A stretch of 64,000 nt of DNA from Paraburkholderia hiiakae (GCF_904848665.1 NZ_CAJHCQ010000002.1:186001-250000), one strand, 5' to 3'; positions 45,918-55,777 are shown, numbered from the stretch's first letter. The notes: generated by a model not told the origin, from the letters alone. Numbers and translations are program-made.

Positions 45918-46628
45918 ATGCTGGTTCTGATAGGGGTGCCGATCGTTGTGATCGGTTTCGCATTGCGCCTGAACGCGCTGCTCGTCGTGACCGCGGCGGG
46001 TATCGCGACAGGGCTTGCGGGCGGTCTGCATACGGTCGAGATCGTCAGCGCCTTCGGCAAGGCGTTCGCCGATAACCGCTACATGGGCCTCATCTGGCTC
46101 ACGCTGCCCGTAATCGCGCTGCTCGAGCGCAACGGCTTGCGCGAGCAGGCCAAGCACCTCATTTCGCGCGTGCACGCCGCCACCACCGGCCGCGTGCTGA
46201 TGCTCTACTTCGTGATCCGCCAGATCACGGCCGCACTCGGTCTCACGTCGCTGGGCGGCCACGCGCAGATGGTGCGTCCGCTCATCGCGCCCATGGCCGA
46301 AGCCGCCGCCACGAGACGTTACGGCGACGTACCCGACGCCGTGCGCCAGCAGATCCGCGCGAACGCCTCGGCCGTAGACAACATCGCCGTGTTCTTCGGC
46401 GAAGACATCTTCATCGCGATCCAGTCGATCCTGCTCATCAAGGGCTTCCTGGAGCAGAACGGCATCATCGTTCAGCCGCTGCAGGTCTCGGTCTGGGCGA
46501 TTCCCACCGCGTTCGCGGCGCTCCTCATTCACTGCGTGCGCCTGAAGCTGCTCGATCACAATCTCTCGCGGCGCCTCGGCGCGGCCAACGCGAAGGGCGC
46601 CGCAAGCCGCCAGGGAACTGCATCGTGA
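45918..46628 (+). CDS. DUF969-family membrane protein
   Basis: This 236-residue protein has about five hydrophobic segments, with LPVIALLERNGLREQAKHLI near residue 65 and LTSLGGHAQMVRPLIAPMAEAAA near 110. These are hallmarks of DUF969, which is found with DUF979 and is thought to form a two-part transporter of the ion-transporter superfamily. GGAGGAG lies 3-5 bases before the ATG. Its stop overlaps the DUF979 GTG start by 4 bp (GTGA). The substrate is unknown; peptides or amino-acid derivatives are a guess from family neighbours elsewhere. Confidence 0.88.
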   Translation: MLVLIGVPIVVIGFALRLNALLVVTAAGIATGLAGGLHTVEIVSAFGKAFADNRYMGLIWLTLPVIALLERNGLREQAKHLISRVHAATTGRVLMLYFVIRQITAALGLTSLGGHAQMVRPLIAPMAEAAATRRYGDVPDAVRQQIRANASAVDNIAVFFGEDIFIAIQSILLIKGFLEQNGIIVQPLQVSVWAIPTAFAALLIHCVRLKLLDHNLSRRLGAANAKGAASRQGTAS

Positions 46629-47575
46629 TCAAGCTCGAATCGCTCTATATCGTCGCGGGCCTGATGTTCGCGTCGTTCGCCCTGTTCAACCTGCTCGACC
46701 GCGCGAACCCGCGCCGTGTCGTCAACTTCGTGTTCTGGGGCGTCTATGCCGTGACGTTCCTGTTCGGCGGCGTGCTGCCGCATTTCGTGATGGGCTGCCT
46801 TGCCATCGCGCTCGCCTTGATTGCGGGCTCAGGCAAGCTCGGCCGCAGCCCCGCGGGCAACGACAACGCCACGGCCGAGTCGCGCCGCGAGCAGGGGGCG
46901 CAGCGCTTCGGCAGCCGGCTCTTCATTCCGGCGCTGCTCATCCCCGTGGTTACGCTGGTCGGCACGCTCACGCTCAAGTACGCGCCTTTCGTCGAAGCGA
47001 AGAACGTCACGCTCATCTCGCTCGTGATTGCTACGCTCGTTGCGTTCGGCGCGGCGCTCGTCATGTTGCGCGATTCACCCGTGCAGGCGCTCAAGGGCGC
47101 GCGGCACACCATGGACGCCGTGGGCTGGGCCGCCATCCTGCCGCAGATGCTCGCGGCGCTCGGCGCGCTGTTCGCGGCGGCGGGCGTGGGCCACGTAGTG
47201 TCCGAACTCGTCACCAACTGGATTCCGCAAAATTCGGCGTTCGCGGTCGTGGCCGCCTACACTTTCGGCATGGCCCTCTTCACGATGATCATGGGCAACG
47301 CGTTTGCGGCCTTTCCGGTGATGACCGCGGGCATCGGCCTGCCGTTGATCGTGCATCAGTTCCACGGCAACCCGGCCATTCTCGGCGCGATCGGCATGCT
47401 CTCGGGCTTCTGCGGCACGCTCATGACGCCCATGGCCGCGAACTTCAACATCGTCCCCGCAGCGCTGCTCGAATTGAGCGACAAGAACGGCGTGATCAAG
47501 GCGCAATGGCCGACCGCCGTGTTGCTTCTCGTCGTCAACACGTTGCTGATGTACGCCTTCGTTTTCCGGTTCTGA
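46625..47575 (+). CDS. DUF979-family membrane protein
   Basis: This 316-residue protein has about nine hydrophobic segments and the DUF979 words MGNAFAAFPVMTAGIGLPL and GFCGTLMTPMAANFNIVPAALLEL near residues 220-290. The GTG start overlaps the DUF969 stop, so the two proteins are made in equal amounts and likely form one transporter. It is followed 10 bp later by the DUF2891 gene. Confidence 0.9.
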   Translation: MIKLESLYIVAGLMFASFALFNLLDRANPRRVVNFVFWGVYAVTFLFGGVLPHFVMGCLAIALALIAGSGKLGRSPAGNDNATAESRREQGAQRFGSRLFIPALLIPVVTLVGTLTLKYAPFVEAKNVTLISLVIATLVAFGAALVMLRDSPVQALKGARHTMDAVGWAAILPQMLAALGALFAAAGVGHVVSELVTNWIPQNSAFAVVAAYTFGMALFTMIMGNAFAAFPVMTAGIGLPLIVHQFHGNPAILGAIGMLSGFCGTLMTPMAANFNIVPAALLELSDKNGVIKAQWPTAVLLLVVNTLLMYAFVFRF

Positions 47576-47585
47576 TGAGTTCACG

Positions 47586-48596
47586 ATGACCACACACCTC
47601 ACCGCCGCCCATGCCTCGAAGTTCGCCTCGCTCGCGCTTGCCCACCTCACGCGCGAGTACCCGAACAAGCTGACTCACTCGCTCGACGGCCCGCAGGACG
47701 TGCAGGGCCCGCGCGCGCTGCACCCGGTCTTTTATGGCAGTTATGACTGGCATTCGTGCGTGCATGGTTACTGGCTCGTGCTGCATCTGCTGGAGCGTTT
47801 TCCCAACTTGCCCGAGGCGCCGCAGATCGTCGCCGTGGTCGACGAGCACTTCACCCCGGAGAAAATGGCCGGTGAGATGGCCTACCTCACGCTCGCGCAC
47901 AATCGTGGCTTCGAGCGGCCTTATGGCTGGGCGTGGCTGCTTGCGCTCGCGGCGCAGGTCGAGGCGCTGAAGCTGCCGCAGGCCGCGCGCTGGAAGGCGG
48001 CGCTGGCGCCGCTCACCGAGTGGTTCGTCGAGCGCTTCGAGGAATTCCTGCCGAAGGCGACTTATCCGCTGCGCGTGGGCACGCACTTCAATACGGCGTT
48101 CGCGCTCACGCTCGCATACGACTTCGCGAAAGCCACGTCGCGCCCGGCGCTCGCGACGCTGATCGAGGACACCGCCACGCGCTGGCACGCGAACGATGCG
48201 GGCTGCCAGGCGTGGGAACCCGGCGGCGACGAATTCCTCTCGCCCGCACTGAGCGTGGCCTTGCTGATGAGCCGCGTATTGCGCGCGCCGGACTTCGAGC
48301 CGTGGTTCACGCGCTTCTTGCCCAACCTCGCGGCGAATGAGCCCGCCACGCTCTTTACGCCGGCCACCGTGACCGACCGCAGCGACGGCAAGATCGCCCA
48401 CCTGGACGGACTCAATCTGAGCCGCGCGTGGTGCCAGCGCGCGCTCGCACGCGCACTGCCCGCCGGCGACGCACGCGTGGCCGTGCTCAACGATGCCGCG
48501 CTATTGCATCTGGCTAGCGCGCTCGACCACGTGGCTGGCGACTATATGGGCGAGCACTGGCTCGCCACCTTCGCGACGCTCGCGCTCGAAGCATGA
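47586..48596 (+). CDS. DUF2891-family protein
   Basis: This 336-residue soluble protein has the DUF2891 pattern: HPVFYGSYDWHSCVHGYWLVLHL near residue 41, RVGTHFNTAFALTLAYDFA near 160, and AWEPGGDEFLSPAL near 210. The fold is expected to be an alpha/alpha barrel like those of glycan-processing enzymes, with conserved His, Trp and Asp residues suggesting catalysis. It forms a conserved operon with DUF969 and DUF979, so it may act on the compound they transport. No biochemical role is known to me. Confidence 0.88.
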   Translation: MTTHLTAAHASKFASLALAHLTREYPNKLTHSLDGPQDVQGPRALHPVFYGSYDWHSCVHGYWLVLHLLERFPNLPEAPQIVAVVDEHFTPEKMAGEMAYLTLAHNRGFERPYGWAWLLALAAQVEALKLPQAARWKAALAPLTEWFVERFEEFLPKATYPLRVGTHFNTAFALTLAYDFAKATSRPALATLIEDTATRWHANDAGCQAWEPGGDEFLSPALSVALLMSRVLRAPDFEPWFTRFLPNLAANEPATLFTPATVTDRSDGKIAHLDGLNLSRAWCQRALARALPAGDARVAVLNDAALLHLASALDHVAGDYMGEHWLATFATLALEA

Positions 48597-48614
48597 CAAA
48601 CGCATGAAACAGGT

Positions 48615-48641
48615 GGGGCACGCCGTCCGCGCGTGCGCCCC
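48615..48641 (+). terminator. Likely terminator of the DUF969 operon
   Basis: GGGGC-ACGC pairs with GCGTGCGCCCC with a 2-base bulge, 18 bases after the DUF2891 stop, and TTTT follows about ten bases later. Confidence 0.5.
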
Positions 48642-48769
48642 CCGTCGCTTTTCAGACTGAAGATTTCCGCGCGCGCGGTCGATATAACGGGCTGAAGCCC
48701 CGAGCCGCCGCCGGAAACTGCAGCGCATAGGCCGGCTCGGGACGTCGAACCCACTCAGGTCTGGAAGCT

Positions 48770-49210
48770 ATGCAAGTAGAGAAATTCATGACGAGCCGTG
48801 TCGTCACCATCGGTTTCGACGATACGCTCGCATCGGTGCGCGAGATCTTCGCGCAAGCGAGCTTTCACCATCTGCTCGTGGTCGAAGAGGGCAAGCTGCA
48901 AGGCGTCGTCTCCGACCGCGACCTGCTGCGCGCAATCAGCCCGTTCATTGACAGCGTGGTCGAATCCGAGCGCGACCTCGGCACGCTCAAGAAGCGCGTG
49001 CACCAGATCATGAGCCGCAAGCCCATTACGCTGCGGCCCGAGTCGAGCCTTTCCGAGGCTGTGGCCCTCTTTCTCGCCAACAAGATTTCGTGCATTCCCA
49101 TCGTCGATGCGGAATTCCGGCCCGTGGGTATCGTGAGCTGGCGCGACGTCCTGCGCTATCTCGTGCCGATGGACGAGAGCGCACCCGGCGCGGAGGAAGC
49201 GAGCGCGTGA
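48770..49210 (+). CDS. CBS-pair domain protein
   Basis: This 146-residue protein consists of two CBS motifs (about residues 6-60 and 80-132: VSDRDLLRAISPF and PVGIVSWRDVLRYLVP) and nothing else. Such stand-alone pairs bind AMP, ATP or similar nucleotides and regulate partner proteins. It is monocistronic, and no partner is evident. Confidence 0.9.
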   Translation: MQVEKFMTSRVVTIGFDDTLASVREIFAQASFHHLLVVEEGKLQGVVSDRDLLRAISPFIDSVVESERDLGTLKKRVHQIMSRKPITLRPESSLSEAVALFLANKISCIPIVDAEFRPVGIVSWRDVLRYLVPMDESAPGAEEASA

Positions 49211-49451
49211 TGTGCATTTGACTCGCACGCATCCCACATTGCGGTCCGCATTACGAAGTCTTGCTAACGGTCGTACTTCTTTGCGGCGAACCATAAAGTT
49301 CGCAACCTCTCCTGCCGTTGTTATGTACTGGGCGCTTAAACAGCCTGAACGACTGGGCTGTACTGGATAAGCGCGCCGGAACATTCGATGAAAAACGACT
49401 GGGACACGCGTGGCCTCCAGAGCCGCGCGCCCCACGGAAGAGAGACCAGGA

Positions 49452-51017
49452 ATGCTTCACAAGCTGTCAATCCGCGCAAGCCTGACCCTGATGATCGCCT
49501 TCTTCGGCATCGTCCTGATTGGCGGGGCTGCCACAGGACTCCTGTCGATGCGAGCAGGCAACGAGTCGCTGCGCACGATGTACACCGTCGATACGCCCGC
49601 GGTCGCGGACCTGGAGGGCAGTGCCGGCCAGTTGCTGCGTCTGCGCCTCGCGCTCGCCACCAACGCATCGCTTTCCGAACTCGGCGACCACGACGCCGCG
49701 GACGCGGTGCTCAAGCGCTTCGACCAGTACCTGAAGAACTCGAACGAGCGTCTGGACCACTATCTGTCGATTGCGAGCGGCGAAGGCGAGGCGCAGGATC
49801 TCATCGCCGACATGCAGGCCAAGCGCAACAGCTTCCTGCACGACGGCGTCGATCCGGCGCTGGCGGCGCTCAAGGCCGGCGACAAGACCGCGTTCCAGGA
49901 ACTGCAGGGCCACAAGCTGCCGACGCTCTACAGCAACTACGAAAAGGCAATGCTCGTGCTGGAGAAGCGCCAGATCGACCTCGGCGCGCAGCGCTACCAG
50001 GAAGCGCAGGATCGCTTCAATGCGGTGAGCATCGCGGTGGCTGTGGGTATGGTGCTCTCGCTGCTGTTCGCATGGATTGGCCGCGCCGCGCTCATGCGCG
50101 CGATCGTGCATCCGGTCGACGCGGCTATCGCGCAGTTTCAGCGCATCGCCGCCGGCGATCTGAGCGGCACGGTTCAGACGACGAGCAACAACGAAATGGG
50201 CCGCCTGCAGGCCGCGTTGCGGCAGATGCAGGATGCGCTCATCAAGACGGTCAGCAGCGTGCGCGAAGGCGCGCTGTCGATCGACAAGGGCGTGAGCGAG
50301 ATTGCCGCGGGCAATACGGATCTTTCGCAGCGCACCGAAGAGCAGGCTGCCTCGCTCGAGCAAACGGCTGCGAGCATCGAAGAGCTGACCTCCACCGTCA
50401 AGCAGACCGCCGAAAACGCTCGTCAGGCCAGCACGCTCGCCGAGGGCGCTTCCGGTCTCGCCGCGCAGGGCGGTGCGCTCTCGCGCGAAGTGGTGGGCAC
50501 GATGCAGGACATCGTGGGCGACTCGCGGCGCGTGGGCGAGATCGTCGGCGTGATCGAAGCCATTGCGTTCCAGACCAACATTCTCGCGCTCAACGCTGCT
50601 GTGGAAGCGGCGCGCGCGGGCGAGGAGGGGCGTGGCTTCGCGGTGGTGGCGAGCGAAGTGCGCTCGCTCGCACAGCGCAGCGCCGCGGCGGCCAAAGAGA
50701 TCAAGGAGCTGATCGAATCGTCGACGTCGCGCGTGGAGACAGGCGCGGGCCTCGTCGAGCGCTCGGGCTCGACGATGAGCGAGATCGTCGAAGCGATCGC
50801 CCGCGTGAGCGCGATCATGAACGAGATCGCATCGGCGGCTGCGGAGCAGAGCACGGGCATCGATCAGGTCAACATCGCCGTTGGACAGATGGACCTCGTG
50901 ACCCAGCAGAACGCGGCACTCGTTGAGCAGGCAACGGCCGCGGCTTCGTCGCTCGAAAACGAAGCGCACCGGCTGAATGCCGCGGTTTCGGTGTTCCGCA
51001 CCGCTCGCGCGGGGTAA
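49452..51017 (+). CDS. Methyl-accepting chemotaxis protein
   Basis: This 521-residue chemoreceptor has a transmembrane helix at about 10-32, a four-helix-bundle periplasmic sensor (about 35-190), a second helix near 195-215, a HAMP domain (about 215-270) and the signalling hairpin with the tip sequence [20 protein letters not shown] near residue 380. Likely methylation sites lie in [18 protein letters not shown] and its partner strand. It would send ligand information to CheA/CheW. No che genes are in the window. No C-terminal NWETF-type CheR-binding pentapeptide is present. Confidence 0.95.
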   Translation: MLHKLSIRASLTLMIAFFGIVLIGGAATGLLSMRAGNESLRTMYTVDTPAVADLEGSAGQLLRLRLALATNASLSELGDHDAADAVLKRFDQYLKNSNERLDHYLSIASGEGEAQDLIADMQAKRNSFLHDGVDPALAALKAGDKTAFQELQGHKLPTLYSNYEKAMLVLEKRQIDLGAQRYQEAQDRFNAVSIAVAVGMVLSLLFAWIGRAALMRAIVHPVDAAIAQFQRIAAGDLSGTVQTTSNNEMGRLQAALRQMQDALIKTVSSVREGALSIDKGVSEIAAGNTDLSQRTEEQAASLEQTAASIEELTSTVKQTAENARQASTLAEGASGLAAQGGALSREVVGTMQDIVGDSRRVGEIVGVIEAIAFQTNILALNAAVEAARAGEEGRGFAVVASEVRSLAQRSAAAAKEIKELIESSTSRVETGAGLVERSGSTMSEIVEAIARVSAIMNEIASAAAEQSTGIDQVNIAVGQMDLVTQQNAALVEQATAAASSLENEAHRLNAAVSVFRTARAG

Positions 51018-51083
51018 CGCGCACGCTGCATGGTGTGATCCGCCGGTATAGTCGTGCATTGACGACAGCGGACCTCAGACACC

Positions 51084-51482
51084 ATGCAGCTTCTCGATCA
51101 CGTTTCGATCGGCGTTCCCGATCTCGATGCGGCGCGCCTTTTTTACGACGCGATCATGAACGCGCTGGGTGCGCGCAAGGTCTACGACCGCCCCAACGCG
51201 CTTGGCTACGGCGAGCGTTGCGACGCCGCCGAAACACAATCGTCGTATCTTTCCGTCTATCTGGATGCCAGCGCCATTGGGCCGAACAAGCGGCACTGGT
51301 GCTTCAAGGCCGCTTCGCGCGCGCAGGTCGATGCGTTCCATGCGGCCGGTTGCGCGGCGGGCGGCCGCTCCGATGGCGATCCAGGCTTGCGGCCGCATTA
51401 TCACGCCGACTACTACGCCGCCTTTCTTGTCGATCCGGCCGGCAACCGCGTCGAGGCGGTGTGCCATTCGGCACCGGCCTGA
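51084..51482 (+). CDS. VOC (glyoxalase/bleomycin-resistance) family protein
   Basis: This 132-residue protein has the paired beta-alpha-beta-beta-beta units of the VOC fold. LDHVSIGVPDLDAARLFYDAIM opens it and DPAGNRVEAVCH closes it. Candidate metal ligands are His6, a His in the middle and the Glu near residue 125. The substrate is unknown. Confidence 0.85.
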   Translation: MQLLDHVSIGVPDLDAARLFYDAIMNALGARKVYDRPNALGYGERCDAAETQSSYLSVYLDASAIGPNKRHWCFKAASRAQVDAFHAAGCAAGGRSDGDPGLRPHYHADYYAAFLVDPAGNRVEAVCHSAPA

Positions 51483-51651
51483 CGTTGCCCAACGCGCCAG
51501 ACGCGCACATTCATCTTCATAAAAACTTCGCAATCCTTTTCGATCCGGATTGGCCCGGCGCAAGGCGGCCGCGCAATGCGGTTGCCAAACGCCCACGTGC
51601 GCGCGGATGATGCACAAAGACGCCGCGTTGCGATTCGTGGGAGAAGGGTAA

Positions 51652-51903
51652 ATGTCAGGCACCGGGAAATACTGGTTTCGAGCCAAACACTATGGCTGGG
51701 GGTGGGGACTTCCGCTCACGTGGCACGGTTGGGCGGCGCTAGCCGTGTATGTGCTGTCGATCTGTTTGATCGCTGTTTTTTTTGAACCGCATCGGCATGC
51801 GTTCGCGTTTGCGGGGCTCGTGATACTCGCCACGCTCGCGCTTTGCGCGGTGTGCTGGCTCAAGGGCGAGCCGCCTCGCTGGCGGTGGGGCAAGGCGCGC
51901 TAG
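51652..51903 (+). CDS. Small membrane protein of unknown function
   Basis: This 83-residue protein has two hydrophobic segments (about residues 25-42 and 48-68) and begins and ends with aromatic, Gly-rich and basic stretches (KYWFRAKHYGWGWGLPLTW; WRWGKAR). GAGAAGG lies 6 bases before the ATG. The frame, the ribosome site and the clear two-helix topology make it a credible gene. I do not recognise a characterised relative. Confidence 0.75.
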   Translation: MSGTGKYWFRAKHYGWGWGLPLTWHGWAALAVYVLSICLIAVFFEPHRHAFAFAGLVILATLALCAVCWLKGEPPRWRWGKAR

Positions 51904-51936
51904 CGTGCTGCTCCAGTTGTGCTGAAGGGGGACGAC

Positions 51937-52383
51937 ATGGCACGAGCTCGGCAAACCGGCAGCGCTGCGCTGCTGGGCACATGGAAGCTGCAATCTTTCA
52001 CGACCGAAGACCTGGCCACCGGGGAAAAGACCGATCTGTTCGGCGCTCACCCTGGCGGTTATCTCAACTATGGCGCCGACAAGCGTATGTACGCGATTCT
52101 GCTCGAGGAAAACCGCAACGCGCCAGCCGACCTCGTGCCAACCGACGCCGAACGCGTCGCGCTATTCAACGGCTTGTGCGCCTACGCCGGGACATGGAGC
52201 ATCGAGGGCGACCTGGTGAGCCACCATGTCGACACTTCGTGGAATGAATCATGGACGGGGACGATTCAGTTGCGGCGTTTCAGAATCGACGGCAAAAACC
52301 TGCACATCACGACGCTGCCCGCCCGCAATCCGGTGACGGGCAAGGAATGCATTTCCGAGTTGGTGTGGGTGAAGGTCGAATAG
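51937..52383 (+). CDS. Lipocalin-like domain protein
   Basis: This 148-residue protein has the lipocalin_5-type pattern (LLGTWKLQSFTTEDLATGEK near residue 11, GYLNYGADKRMYAILLEENR near 40, YAGTWSIEGDLVSHHVDTSWN near 83), an antiparallel beta-barrel expected to bind small hydrophobic molecules. I chose ATG 51937 with AAGGGGG 6 bases upstream. There is no signal peptide, so it is cytosolic. It is 33 bp after the small membrane protein gene and may be co-transcribed. Confidence 0.83.
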   Translation: MARARQTGSAALLGTWKLQSFTTEDLATGEKTDLFGAHPGGYLNYGADKRMYAILLEENRNAPADLVPTDAERVALFNGLCAYAGTWSIEGDLVSHHVDTSWNESWTGTIQLRRFRIDGKNLHITTLPARNPVTGKECISELVWVKVE

Positions 52384-52592
52384 ACGGAACGGCGAAGTGC
52401 TGCGCGTCGTGTCCGCCTCCGCGCGGGCAAGCGCATTTTCTTGCCGCTATGCACCATCAAACCTGGACGTTACCTGTCATCGTTTGTACCGATTGAGCGC
52501 GCAAAGACTGGTGATACTGTTGTGGGCGCATTCTTCAAAGCTGCAATGTAGCGGGCAGATGTCCCTCAACGATCCTGGCGAATCGGAGATGC

Positions 52593-53861
52593 ATGATGTC
52601 CAATAACGGCGTGTGGCGAAACCTTCATCGCGTAGCGGCGACGGGTATGGTGGCAGCAGGGCTTGGCCTCGCGGCCGGCGCGCATGCCGCGGGCGACCCG
52701 ATCAAGATTGGCGTGATCAGTGAGGAGTCCGCAGTGGCGGGCGCCTCGATCAGCAAGGCGGCACAACTCGCCGCGGACGAGATCAACGCGAGCGGCGGCG
52801 TGGATGGCCGCCCCATCCAGATCGTCGCGTATGACGACCACTCGTCGGCCTCGGACGGCGTGCGCGCGTTCCAGCGCGCCGCGACCCAGGACAAGGTGGT
52901 CGCCGTGATCGGCAGCTATATCAGCGAAGTGGCGCTCGCCATGGAGCCGTGGTCGGCGCGGCTGAAAATGCCCTTTGTTACGCCGGGCGCCGCGAGCAAC
53001 GATATTTCGAAGCACGTCCACGACGACTACGACCACTACAAGTACACGTTCCACGGCTGGATGACGTCGGCGTTCATCGCGCAGTCGATCTGCGATTTCT
53101 CCCACGATATTCTCGTCGGCCAGTTCAAGATGAAGTCGACGGTCGTGATGAGCGAGGATGCGGCGTGGACCAAGCCGCTCGACGAGCGCTTCATGGAATG
53201 CCTGCCCAAGGCCGGTCTCCAGGTGGTCGATCACATCCGCTTCAATCCGGATACTTCGGACTTCACACCGATTTTCAACCAGATCGAGGCCAGGCACCCC
53301 GATACGATCACCACGGGCATCAGCCACGTGGGCGTGCAGCCAACCGTGCAGTGGCACGATCAGCAGGTGCCGATCCCGATGTCGGGCCAAAGCTCGCAGG
53401 CGACGACCACGAGTTTCTGGAAGGATACGAACGGCGCGACCGAAGGCGTGATTACCGCTTCCGCTGCGGCGCCAGGCGTGGCGATCACGCCGAAGACGGT
53501 GCCCTTCGCGGATGCGTATCAGAAGAAGTTCGGCGTGTCGCCTGCTTATTGCGGCTTCTCGACATATGACCTCGTCTACATCATTGCGGATGCGATCAAG
53601 CGCAACAAGGGCTCGACCGATCCGGACCAGATGGTCGCCGCGCTCGAGACAACCGACTACGTAGGCACGATCGGGCGCTGGGCGTTCTACGGCAAGAACG
53701 ATCAGTTCACGCACGCGCTCAAGTACGGCCCGGGCTATATCACCGGCATCAACCTGCAGTGGCAGGACGGCAAGCAGATCGCGATCTGGCCCAAGTCCGT
53801 CGCGAACGGCAAGGTCAAGTTCCCGACCTTCATCAAGATCCAGCAGGCTAGCGCGAACTAG
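52593..53861 (+). CDS. ABC transporter substrate-binding protein, branched-chain amino acid type
   Basis: This 422-residue periplasmic protein has a signal peptide ending near residue 32 (GLGLAAGAHAAG) followed by a type I periplasmic-binding fold (IKIGVISEESAVAGASISKAAQLA at the start, VAVIGSYISEVALAMEPW near 108). This is the LivJ/HAAT family, whose members bind amino acids, urea, amides or aromatic acids. The exact ligand is not predictable. A 19-bp hairpin follows its stop and precedes the permease genes of the same operon. Confidence 0.92.
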   Translation: MMSNNGVWRNLHRVAATGMVAAGLGLAAGAHAAGDPIKIGVISEESAVAGASISKAAQLAADEINASGGVDGRPIQIVAYDDHSSASDGVRAFQRAATQDKVVAVIGSYISEVALAMEPWSARLKMPFVTPGAASNDISKHVHDDYDHYKYTFHGWMTSAFIAQSICDFSHDILVGQFKMKSTVVMSEDAAWTKPLDERFMECLPKAGLQVVDHIRFNPDTSDFTPIFNQIEARHPDTITTGISHVGVQPTVQWHDQQVPIPMSGQSSQATTTSFWKDTNGATEGVITASAAAPGVAITPKTVPFADAYQKKFGVSPAYCGFSTYDLVYIIADAIKRNKGSTDPDQMVAALETTDYVGTIGRWAFYGKNDQFTHALKYGPGYITGINLQWQDGKQIAIWPKSVANGKVKFPTFIKIQQASAN

Positions 53862-53875
53862 CTTCGTAGTCCTTC

Positions 53876-53917
53876 GCGCCGTACGGACCAACGCTCAGGC
53901 GTTGGTCCGCACGGCGC
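53876..53917 (+). promoter_or_regulatory. Large intra-operon stem-loop after the binding-protein gene
   Basis: GCGCCGTACGGACCAACGC and GCGTTGGTCCGCACGGCGC form a 19-bp stem with one mismatch and a TCAG loop, 15 bases after the stop. There is no U-tract, so it looks like a 3'-end protecting or partial-termination element that would give more binding protein than permease. Confidence 0.75.
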
Positions 53918-53953
53918 ATCTAGCGACACGCCAACCCACATGAAGGGCCGGAC

Positions 53954-54829
53954 ATGCTGCTCTTGCAGATTCTCATCGACGGCTTTGCCATCAGCTCGCT
54001 CTACGCGCTCGGCGCCATCGGCTTCACGCTGATTTTCGGCGTCTCCGGCATATTGAATCTCGCGCACGGCGGCGTGATGCTCGTCGCGGCGCTGATGGGC
54101 TGGATGCTTGCGGGCGAAGCCGGCCTCGGGACCTACCTTGGAACGCTGCTCGGCGTGGTCGCTGGACTCATCGCGGCCTATGTCACCTACCTGTTGGTGG
54201 TCCGGCCTATTCAGCGTTCCGCAGCCATTCCGAACGAAGAGAAGGAAATCTTCGTGCTCACCGGCACGCTGCTGTGGGGCATCATGATCCAGCAGGGCAT
54301 GGCCTGGCTCTTCACCGACAACCCGGTGACGATGCGCCCGCTCATCAGCGGCGTGGCGATGATTGGCAGCGTGCGTGTGCCATTCAACGAGATCATGATC
54401 GCCGCGGTCTGCTGGGCTGTGATCGGCCTGTTGTGGCTGTTCGTGAACCGCACGCGCGCGGGCAAGGCGCTGCTCGCGGCCTCGATGAATCCGCGCGGCC
54501 TCACGCTGCTCGGCTTCGAACTTTCGCGCATCTATCTGCTCGCGTGGACCATTTACGGCGTGCTGGCGGGCATTGCGGGCGTGCTGCTCGCGTCGTTCCT
54601 CGGCGTGAGCACGAACAACGCCGGGCAGCTCACGGCCAGCGCATTCTCCATCGTCGTGCTGGGCGGCCTCGGCAGCGTTTCCGGGTCGCTGATGGCCGCG
54701 TATGTCGTCGGCTATCTGGAGACCCTCACCGCGTATCTCGTTGCGCCGACGCTGCGGCCGCTGCCCGCGCTGCTGCTGCTGGTGCTCGTCGTGTATGTGC
54801 GGCCTCAGGGCTTCCTGGGCCGCCGCTAA
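53954..54829 (+). CDS. livH: ABC transporter permease (LivH-like)
   Basis: This 291-residue inner-membrane protein has about eight hydrophobic segments. It includes the family loop EKEIFVLTGTLLWGIMIQQ near residue 96 and GGLGSVSGSLMAAYVVGYLE near 237, as in LivH. It pairs with the LivM-like permease encoded 21 bp downstream to form the channel. Confidence 0.92.
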   Translation: MLLLQILIDGFAISSLYALGAIGFTLIFGVSGILNLAHGGVMLVAALMGWMLAGEAGLGTYLGTLLGVVAGLIAAYVTYLLVVRPIQRSAAIPNEEKEIFVLTGTLLWGIMIQQGMAWLFTDNPVTMRPLISGVAMIGSVRVPFNEIMIAAVCWAVIGLLWLFVNRTRAGKALLAASMNPRGLTLLGFELSRIYLLAWTIYGVLAGIAGVLLASFLGVSTNNAGQLTASAFSIVVLGGLGSVSGSLMAAYVVGYLETLTAYLVAPTLRPLPALLLLVLVVYVRPQGFLGRR

Positions 54830-54850
54830 CCGAACGCAGGGAGCGTCGAC

Positions 54851-55777
54851 ATGTCCGGTCTTCTTCGTTCGCGTGGCGTATGGGTGGCCGCGTTGCTTGC
54901 CGTCGCGGCGGCCACGCTGCCGTGGTGGATGTCGGGCTATATTCTCGGCGTGCTCACGGTCGCGTATTACTTCGGCGTGTTCGCGATGTCGTGGGACCTG
55001 CTGTTCGGCTTTGCCGGCGAGGTCAATTTCGGTCCTACCTTCCTGATTGGTCTAGGCGCGTATTCAGCGGCGATCATCGACGCCCATTGGGGTTTGCCAA
55101 TACCCGTTTGCGTGGTTGCGGGCGGCCTCGTCGCGCTGGTGGGCGGGCTGCTGCTCGCGGTGCCCGCGCTGCGGCTGCGCGGTCCGTACTTCGGTCTTGT
55201 CACGCTCGTGGCGGTGCTGCTGCTGCAGAACGCCATCGTGATTTTCGCGGGCGTGACGGGTGGCGAGATCGGCATGATGGTGCCCGACGTGATGTCCGTC
55301 GACGCCAGCCACAACTACTGGATCGCGCTGGCGTTTCTGGTGATATGCGCGATCCTGCTGTTCGGCCTCTCCCGCTCGGCAATCGGCCTCATCCTGCAGG
55401 CGAGCGGTCAGGACGCCACCGGCGCGCAGGCGCTGGGATTCAACGTGACGCGGCACAAGCTCGTGGCCTTTTGCGTCAGCGCGGTCTTTTCGGGCGTGGC
55501 GGGTGCGATGCTCGTGTTCTATCAAGGCACGGCTTCCGTGAGCACGGTGGTGGATTTGAGCGTAGGTGTGCAGATCATCATCGCAGCCGTGCTCGGCGGC
55601 CGACGCACGATACTCGGCGCGGTGCTCGGATCGATCTTCCTGATCGTGGCCGGAGAATTTCTGCGCCCGCTCGGCCAGCTCAACACGTTCGTCGTCGCGG
55701 CCGTCGCGCTCGCGGCGCTGCTGTTCTTTCCGGACGGCCTGCTCGGCAACTTGCTGCGTACGAGGGAACGCCAATGA
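54851..55777 (+). CDS. livM: ABC transporter permease (LivM-like)
   Basis: This 308-residue inner-membrane protein has about nine hydrophobic segments and the LivM-like motif LRGPYFGLVTLVAVLLLQN near residue 108. GGGAG lies about 8 bases before the ATG. Its stop overlaps the start of the fused ATPase gene by 4 bp. Confidence 0.92.
   Translation: MSGLLRSRGVWVAALLAVAAATLPWWMSGYILGVLTVAYYFGVFAMSWDLLFGFAGEVNFGPTFLIGLGAYSAAIIDAHWGLPIPVCVVAGGLVALVGGLLLAVPALRLRGPYFGLVTLVAVLLLQNAIVIFAGVTGGEIGMMVPDVMSVDASHNYWIALAFLVICAILLFGLSRSAIGLILQASGQDATGAQALGFNVTRHKLVAFCVSAVFSGVAGAMLVFYQGTASVSTVVDLSVGVQIIIAAVLGGRRTILGAVLGSIFLIVAGEFLRPLGQLNTFVVAAVALAALLFFPDGLLGNLLRTRERQ

Noticed and set aside
54274..55773. Extension of the LivG-LivF frame back through livH and livM
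   Set aside because: That part is an out-of-frame shadow of two permease genes. The ATG at 55774 overlaps the livM stop and begins the ATPase fold.
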